NCBI GenBank assembly: GCA_019693395.1
Contig: JAAMXP010002940.1
Location: 1 to 23,884, forward strand
Source of the DNA: Ettlia oleoabundans
Lineage: Eukaryota; Chlorophyta; Chlorophyceae; Chlamydomonadales
Direction of reading: 5' to 3'
DNA length: 23,884 nucleotides
Positions 16,219-23,884 of this stretch are shown one piece after another. Within the stretch, counting starts at the first letter, position 1. Each line of letters begins with the position of its first letter. The notes beneath the pieces were generated by a model, which was not told the DNA's origin, did not search any database, and worked only from the letters and a program-made list of their open reading frames with translations. The translations under genes were made by a program, and so were the position numbers.

Positions 16219-19200
16219 TCAGGTCTCCCTGGGCTGGTGTGCGTCGTGGGCAGGGCCGGAGGCGTTGCCCCCATCCAGGTTCTGGCTCGTTGCATCCTGG
16301 AAGATGTCCTGCGCATCGTGGAAGGAGGTGGTCTCCCGGCCCACACGCACACCTGTGCCTGCGCCGATCGCCGCAGAAGCGGCAGCGGCGGCGGCAGCGG
16401 CGGCGGCAGCCGCCTCAGCGGAAGCGTTGGTCGCAGCGGTAGCAGCATCATAGGTGTAGACGGGCGCTGTGGCTGCGAGGGGCGGGGGAGGAGAGGAGGG
16501 ATCAGCCTGTGAGGGGAGAGAAGCGAAAAGGGCAGTAGCGAAGCAAAGCAGTAGCGATGCAGTCAGGCAGGGCCCAACATACTGTGCGTGGCAAAAATGG
16601 CATGGTGCTCTTTCGAGTTTATCGCTGTAATGTGTGGTGCAACCATTGTGTGGGCGACGCCACGACAAGACCCTGGTGCTGCTGGTTGCCGCGGCTGCCA
16701 CAACTGTTGCAGCTGGCAGGCAATGTTAGTGCCCCCGCCGTGCTGGTGCTGTTCTCACCGGAGCTTGATGCGGGCTTGCCGCTCTCAACGTCGCCAACCT
16801 CCACTTCACCCTCCTCCTGCAAGCACAGAGGCACGACAAATGTAAAGACGTCTGAAGACATTTAGGAGCAGGAGCCGCACGAGGCAAGATGGCAGAAGCT
16901 CATAAGCAGGGTACGTAAGTAGATAGAATGCCGCCATGGGAGGCTTCAGCGGGCAATTTGACAGGTTTACGCCTTGGCGCTGCTGGGGTCGGCAAGAGGC
17001 AGCAACCCTGTCTATGTCACATGTAAAGATACCCAACCCCTTTACGAAGGTACCTTAACTACGCCTGATACCAAGTCAGTCTGCCTATGGCGTCACACAG
17101 CAGCCGGCCAGCTGGCACCAGCTCAGCTCACCGAGTCGTTGGGATGAGCAAACAGCTTTTCGTCCTCGCCTCCAGCCAGCACAGCAGACATGCGCCCCGC
17201 CTCATCAAGGGCCTGAGCGTGCTCCTCCTCACTGCAGGGCGGCAGCAGCCAAGACGTGAACAGGAGGGGGGTTGGCGGGACGTCATTTGGCAGCAAGGCA
17301 AGGCGAGTAAAGAGGCGCAACGCAGGGGCAGAAAGGGCATGGTCATCAAGGGTAGCCAGTGAGAACTGAGAAGCAGCTCGGCTCGTGCATTCCCATCTCC
17401 CAGCCCACCCTCACCACAGCAAGAGGCATAAAGTCTCCCTTGATGCCTTCCCGAGTTGAAGACAAAACTAGCACAAGCCAGGGTCAAACTGGAAGAAGAA
17501 TCCACCCTGGTCCTGCTTTTATAAGGGGCTACACCCTTGTCCCACCCACCTGAACTTGAATGATGGCGACACGTAGCGCCCGCTCACCTCCGCCTCAACC
17601 TCCTTGGCAAGCAGCCGGGAGTCGCCCTGCACACCGCAGCATGAACACAGCGCAGCGAAGCACATCAATGTTTCTGTGAAGCACGACATAACGTGGTAAC
17701 AGGTGCATATAGCATCATACCAAGTCCTGCTCCCGCAACCACCAGTAGCATGGTTGTTCAACAACCACCCACCTTGGCGGCCCTCTCACGGTTGTCCATC
17801 TCTGCAGCGCTGATGAGCGACAGACACTCCTGGGGACGCCAGAAACGCTTGTGGGCGGCAATCCTGCGCACCAACAGCGGGCGGCAGCGGCGGCATGAGG
17901 TCGGATTCACGGCAGCAATTGCAGCTCGCCGCCTTCAGCCTGCTCCTCAGAGCGCAATACCTAGGCAAGGAGGACGCGGTGCCCATCTCCGGCATGCTGG
18001 CACCCGCCAAACACAAGCATTCGCACACATGCACGTGATGGTGGGCATGCTGCGCAGCACTGCAGCTACCCACCAGAACATGAAGTCGACAGGGAGCAGA
18101 ATGAGGACGAGTATGGGGGCGCCGACTGACTCCTTGAGGCCCAGCAGTGCCATCATCATGACGTGGAAAATGACCATGCCCAGCATGCACTGGTCAAACA
18201 CCCGGGTCCAGACCTGCAACGAGGGTGGGGGCGCGGGGATGGGGGGGGGGGGGGAGGTTGTCAACTGACAAAAGCAAGCATACAAGCAGCCAAACAGGCA
18301 AAGATGGCAAACCTAGGGTCAAGCAACCTGTAACTCGTGATGCTGCCCACACTGCCTGGCTCACCAGGCCGCCGCTCTGGTAGGTCGGGTTGTAGACGTA
18401 CACCTGCTGGTACTTCCTGCAGCAGTACAACAGTACCACACATGAGGCGGCAGGTGGTATGGCCATAGAAGCGGCAATGCAGAAGCTGCTACCCGTGCTC
18501 CTGCCTGGCCTGGCCGGGCATTGAACAAATACCGGAGCTGCACCCTCCCAAGCAACAACCACCCGACATGCCAGCAGCAGCCCACAATGTGCCCTCACCA
18601 GACGATGTAGTTGAATGCGTAGTAGGCCACAGCCACGGGGGTGATGATGGGGCACACAGTGCAGAACACCTGCGCGGGTACAGGGTGACAAGGTGGCGTC
18701 AGTGCGTGGGAATGGTCAGGAGCAGTTGGGCGACCGAGTTGAGGGAAATGGCAGTGGGAGCTGACTATTTTGCTAATAATACGAGATTGAGTTGAGACAA
18801 TGGGGTTGATTACAGCTCTGTGCAGCCTTTGCCTGCACCCACCACCACCCAAGCATGTCACCAGACTGTGCAGTGACCCACTCACAATGCCCAGCAGGAA
18901 AGCAATGGTGTCATTGGGGATGACTGTGCCGTACTTCATGCTCTGGTCCTGCCACAGGCGCGCCTGCAGACACACATGATGAGGAGGGGGTGGGGGCCGG
19001 GGATGTTTAGCAAGATGCAGGACAAGGTGGGCGAGATCTACTGTGCCCCAGGTTTGATATTCAGACGTAAAAAGCACTTGGCAAAACCCATCAGGCATTA
19101 GGCTCAAACCGCCCGCCCACCTTGGCCCGCTCTGTGCCCGCCAGGAAGCGCGACTTGATCCAGAAGATGATGAGCGGGACGATGCGCATGAGGGTCAGCG

Positions 19201-22200
19201 CGGAGGTGAGCAGGGCTTCAAGCAACTGCGGGCAGGAAGGCAGCCAGGGACAGGAGGAACAGAGAGGGTTACGGCAGTGGTTAGTACCTGCTATATTGCT
19301 TGTCCACGGGGCGGGGATGGAAAAGAGGAATCACGCTTAACATGAGGGAAGGGGTGTTGGTTTGCCCGTGGTCCTGCTAAACACCAACTCAGTATGCATG
19401 GGCAGCTTGTACCTTTTCATCGAAAAAGGAACACTCAATCGGGTAGGTAACTGAGCATCAACTGAAATACTAACAAGCAAGCAACCCGGTGTCTGGGACG
19501 CACCCACCCATCCGGCAGGGCCTTGCAGGCACCAGCAGTGGACCCACCAGGTATGTGGTGAAGAAGATGGCGGTTTGTGGTGCGCTGGTGCCCAGGATTG
19601 TGATGATGGAGCTGCAACAGGAGTAGGGGGTAACAAACAGTAGGTACATGTACTAGGCAGCCAATATGGCGTGCAGCAATAACCACGGGCCCTGGCCCCT
19701 CACTTAAGAACAAACAGACAAGCGCTGACCTGCCCCGCCCTGCCCACCACCTCTTTCGTAACCCACCCTCCTGCGGCACCCATCAATCCGCCCCCTCACC
19801 CCGGGTCATTGATGAACTGCTGCAGCTGATTGGCAAAGGTGCCGGCGATAAAGGAGCCCAGGAAGAGAGTGATCACCTGCGTGCACAACACAGAAATAGG
19901 AAAAAATATCGAGAAGGGGCCACAGCTAAGTGGGCGCAAGACGCGCCTCCCTTCCTGCACCGCCTAGTTCTGCAATCAACACGCATAACACGCACCTTAA
20001 CAATTCGAAAATGCGCACTCACAAGGCAATGCACCAACAGCGCACCAATCGCCGAAAAACAGCCAAAAAACAGCAGCCACCTGAGTCGCCCACCTGGAAG
20101 TAGAAGTAGCGAGAGACGAGGCCCAGGTCAATCTGGCTCTCAGACACCATGCCTGAGAACTGCGGACAAGGACAACCCGAGGAACAAAAGACACATATTA
20201 GCACAACAAACGAAAGGGGGGAGGGCAGCCGAGGCGGACCTCTGGACAGCAGGCATTATGTGGTGGGTCGACTTGGGGCAGTGGGTGGAGTATGATCACA
20301 GCCTGATAAGTTAGCTGGCAGCGACAAACGACTCAGCCACACCCACCTTGTTCATCATTGTGATGAAGATGGGCACCAGGATGAGGAAAATCTTGAGGGC
20401 CAGACCAGGGAGCATGCCAGTCAGTAGCGCGCCAGCCATCGGGATGGAATTGACAAAGCTGCAGGGTACATTGTGGGGGGAAGAGACCCTTACGCTTAGC
20501 AATCACTGACATTGCACTCGTGCAAAAATAAGCGCAACGCTAGGTTCATCAACACCCTAGCTGCATTGCAATTGGCCCCTGGTTTGGCATTACAACTGTA
20601 AACAAGAAATGCAAGAATAACAGGTAAGGAAAGCCCACCTGAGGAAGGAGTTCATTGACAGCAGGCCCTGCACCGCTGTGACGGGGATCATGAAGAAGGC
20701 GCACATGGCAATGTACAGCGCGTACATAGCGATGGAGCGACCTGCGTCGGTGGGTTTGTGGTGCAGGGAGGGAAGAAGGGCGTTTTGAGGCGGTTGGAAA
20801 GATTTGTAATGTGCCAGTCCTTGCAGTGGAACAGTCCCATGGCCCTTCCTTGCTTCCAGGTACCTCCACCTCCACGGTTGCAAATCCTGGTCACCTTGGC
20901 AGCCCCGCCACCCTCTCACCCCAGATTGCTCACCAGAGCGCTCCCACACACGGAATCCCAGGTTGGGCCAGAAGATCTCCTCGGCGCGGGGTGCGGCCTG
21001 GCACCTCCAGGCGCTCAGGTCCTCGCTCATCAGAGTGCGTGCAGCAACAACCTGCGGTGATTGCACAGGAAAGGATATTTCAAGCAAGTCCATAGCATGA
21101 ACATGGTCCAATGTGTATTGAGCAAATTCTGATTCTTTCCATGTATTTGACCAGGTCTTGCGCACAAGCAGCCACAGCCTCCCTCCCTCACACCGGCCTC
21201 TCCCCACCTGGCTGGTGCGGCGCCTGAAGGTGACGAATGCGGCAGGGAAGACGTTGGAGGGCTCACGCGCACGCTCCTGCTCCTCAAGGATCGCCCGGCG
21301 CAGCTCAACCAGACGGTCCCTGCGGCCACAGAAAAACCAGGAAGATGACAAGAGAGGCTAAAACCTTAAATCACTGTGCACACACCACCTTGCTGAGGCG
21401 GTTCTTGCCCCCATTCGGAGTAGAGCCATCTATAGTGTGCTGTATCAAGTGACAGTGCAAAGTACCCCGGGCGATGCAGCGGCAGTAAAGCGACAGTACA
21501 GCGGTGCAGTGCTGGTGTACCGCAGGCACCTGTAAAATTCCAAGGCATCAACCTTGACCGGTTTCACGCCGTACTTCTCACGGCCCCAGGCGCCCATGGC
21601 AGCACCAATCACCGTGACCTGCGGCACACACCAGAAGGGGCGGTATACACATGCTTGTAAGGCGCGGTTCAAGGTCGGTAGCACGGGATGGTGTAGCACG
21701 CGTGGTGCCCAGTACGGCAGTTCGGTAAGGATCCCTTCAAATGGAGTCCGCCACCTTGCCTTTCCACTCTACAACAACCTCAATCAAGCGACAACTTAAG
21801 CTCACTGCATCTAAACAATAACACATGCACCAGCGTCACCAGCTCCAGCGACACCCCAGGCCCACGCACCTTCTTAGGCTTGAGCTCCTTGCCCCTGCGC
21901 TTCAGGGAGATGTAGTTGTCCACCAAGTCGGTGCAGGCCTGCCTGAGCTTCTGGTACTCAGCCACAAGCGGGTCCAGCTTGGAGGTGTTGTGGCACACGT
22001 GAACCTGCAAGGGAGGGGCGCACAGGCAAGGTGGGGGATATCAGCATCAATGCATCTGGCAGTATGACAAGCAAAATGGTGCAGGGCAGAGGGCGGTGCC
22101 CAGCTAAGTGCAGGAGGGCCAAGTTGGGCAACAGCGTAGGTAACCAGAGCACACCCACCCTGCCAACACAGCACCCCGCCAACACAACACAACACAGCAT

Positions 22201-23797
22201 CAAAGCCGTACGGCCACACAGCGACAATGAGGAAAGCGTCGGTCTCCCTCCCCCACTCACCGCCGCCAGGTCCTCGCCATAGATGCGCCTGAACTCTGCC
22301 TCGATCATGCCCTCAACGCTGCCCCCAGCCGCAGCAATCTGCGAACCAAGGTGGTGTGGGTGGCATGGCACGAGTTTGGCAAGTTGTTAGGAAGCCTGCT
22401 ACCAATACCATCAATAAATAGTTGGCCTTAGTCTACACATCCTCCCTTGATCTCTCCCCTTCTTTGGCCCAGCATGCCACGCATGCCGCACTTTCCGTCT
22501 TCGCCCAGCCCTTTCCCCAAAACGCTTACTCACCCCTTCCACCGCCTCGGCCCATGCGTCGCGCATCTCGAAGCGTCCGCTGCCGGCGTTAAGCTCCGCA
22601 CCCTGCCGACCCTGGGCATCCAGGTTGGCAGCCTCTGCAGACATGAGGCAGGACAAGAGATGCAAGCAAAGGCTGGATCTTGGTCCTGTTCGTCTGGCGT
22701 GGCAATTTGATATCAAGTCTGTCATCGGCTGGTAAACAATGCAGGGGTAAGCAACAGCCGATGATGATCAGTACACGTGCATGCTCCAATGGTCAGATCA
22801 ACCAGGCCCAAACCCTCCACCAGGCCTGTCATACACCCAGGTTGTACCCTGCACGTGACTGTAACCACTTTGCCTGCCACCCTCAACTTCAGCCCAACCC
22901 AATGCAAATCCTGACCAACCCACCACACAACACTACCAAACAATTCTGAATACGCACCCAGATCATCACCCCTGGACGCAGCAGCAGTCAGGCTGGCCTC
23001 CACCCTGCCCGCTCTCTTGGCCACAGCAGACCTGCTGTTCTGTGCCAGGGCTGCAGTCTGCTGGTAGGCCTTCTCCTTGACGCCTGTGGGCAGCCAGGCA
23101 ACATTGGTCTGATAGTTGAGCTCAAAACAACCGTCCCAATCATCGTCAGTTGAGGACCGTTTGCTGGAGGAAGGCAGAAACATTTGCAAAGCTCTGTCCA
23201 CATCGTTCTCAGCGCTCCTGCCAGCCCATCGCAGCCCAGCCACCCCCTTCAACCACTCACTTTTGGGCAGCAGCCTTAGCAGCGTGCCGTCGGCACGGGC
23301 GGGGATGGTGCCATACACCACACCCGGCACATCCTGGCACAGCACGGTGTGGCTCTCTGCGCCCGCCGGCTGGTTGAGAAGGTAGAAGATGCGCAGACGC
23401 AGCGCCTCTTTGTTGTACCTGCAGGCGGGACAGGTCCGTTATGACAGACAGTACAAAGGCCAGCACGGGTCCCAGGTGCTCCAGTGCAGAAGGAGTGAAG
23501 CTGCAATACACCACAGAGTAGCTGGAAGAAAGGAGTAGGAAGGCAGGGCGCTGGGGGCTGACGCCAGCGCCGCCTCCACCTCGCATGCTGTGGCTATGTT
23601 GTGCCGCTGTGCATGCTAAGCCCCCTGCTGAAGGGGCCCAGTCGGGCGCCGCTGGCCCCAGGCTGGCTCCGTCCTCACACTGCCTCACTGCCCCACTCAC
23701 TTCCAGAGCACGTAGAAGGCAAAGAGTGAGACGGCCCAGGTGACCAGGGCGTGGGCCCACAGCCGTGGGGAGCCGGGCGGGATGTTGGAGATGGTGG
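16219..23797 (-). CDS. OSCA/CSC1-type (DUF221) hyperosmolality- or mechano-gated cation channel, 5' partial
   Basis: OSCA/CSC1 proteins are TMEM16-fold membrane channels that pass Ca2+ on osmotic or mechanical stress. Twenty-four exons are visible, among them 23701-23797, 23261-23418, 22958-23163, 21870-22004, 20934-21051, 20639-20741, 20347-20458, 19121-19225, 18074-18213, 17773-17863 and 16219-16472, coding about 845 residues. In order: HALVTWAVSLFAFYVLWKYN at the end of an N-terminal membrane helix; the cytosolic domain with CQDVPGVV, a charged helix (LVAEYQKLRQ) and NVFPAAFVTF; AEEIFWPNLGF; then a membrane core including FFMIPVTAVQGL, LKIFLILVPIF, FITMMNK, QLQQFINDPG, NDTIAFLLGI, CPIITPVAVAYYAFNYIVW and LILLPVDFMFW. 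RFWRPQECLSL starts a soluble, acidic tail with 12 consecutive Ala. The family match is strong. Phases agree at every junction except 23261/23163. The N-terminus lies beyond the window. Confidence 0.93.
18241..18254 (+). repeat. 14-G homopolymer (C-tract of a channel-gene intron)
   Basis: An uninterrupted run of G on the + strand is a C-tract in the channel intron just upstream of the acceptor at 18214. It probably serves as the pyrimidine tract and is prone to slippage. Confidence 0.8.
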
Positions 23798-23884
23798 CTG
23801 CATAGCAAGATTGAAAGGGTGGGGTGGGAAGGAGGGTGGATGTGTGGCGGGGGCCGCGGGTACGTGTTGGGTAAATGTTGAACG

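Noticed and set aside
1..23884. CRISPR arrays, insertion sequences, transposase genes, rRNA or tRNA genes
   Set aside because: No regularly spaced repeats, transposase motifs or terminal repeats were found, and nothing folded convincingly by eye as a tRNA or matched rRNA.

Overview
The window is nuclear DNA of a eukaryote, most probably a chlorophycean green alga. The reasons are GC-rich coding sequence, many short GT-AG introns, long Ala/Gln/Pro-rich segments encoded by CAG/CTG-type repeats, UGUAA motifs downstream of stop codons (the usual green-algal polyadenylation signal), and the families present: a plant-type alpha-SNAP, an OSCA/CSC1 channel and AP2-like and SAND-like domains. All gene models were built by hand from splice consensus, reading-phase agreement and family resemblance.

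Layout. (1) 21-791, + strand: the last three coding exons of alpha-SNAP. (2) 1694-6961, - strand: three tandem members of a protein family I do not recognise (copies 1, 2 and 3). A fourth member (copy 4) lies at 14125-15216 on the + strand. All four share a Cys-x2-Cys-Val-x-Cys first exon, a middle exon of exactly 53 nt, and a long third exon with the same domain, linker motif and C-terminal motif. (3) 7819-13339, - strand: a multi-exon regulator-like gene with three degenerate AP2-like modules, a basic nuclear-signal-like stretch, a Gln-rich linker and a C-terminal SAND-like zinc-binding region. (4) 16219-23797, - strand: 24 exons of an OSCA/CSC1 (DUF221) mechanosensitive or osmosensitive cation channel whose 5' end lies beyond the window.

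The alpha-SNAP gene converges on copy 1, and copy 4 converges on the channel gene. Copy 4 and the AP2-like/SAND-like gene diverge from a region of about 0.8 kb. The housekeeping genes at the two ends (vesicle fusion, ion channel) flank a central block that looks regulatory: four paralogues of unknown function, two of them with a KRSR basic motif, surround a putative DNA-binding protein. That these central genes act together is only suggested by position.

The most novel item is the four-copy family, because its exon architecture is exactly conserved while its sequence has diverged into two subgroups. The three-module AP2-like/SAND-like architecture comes second.
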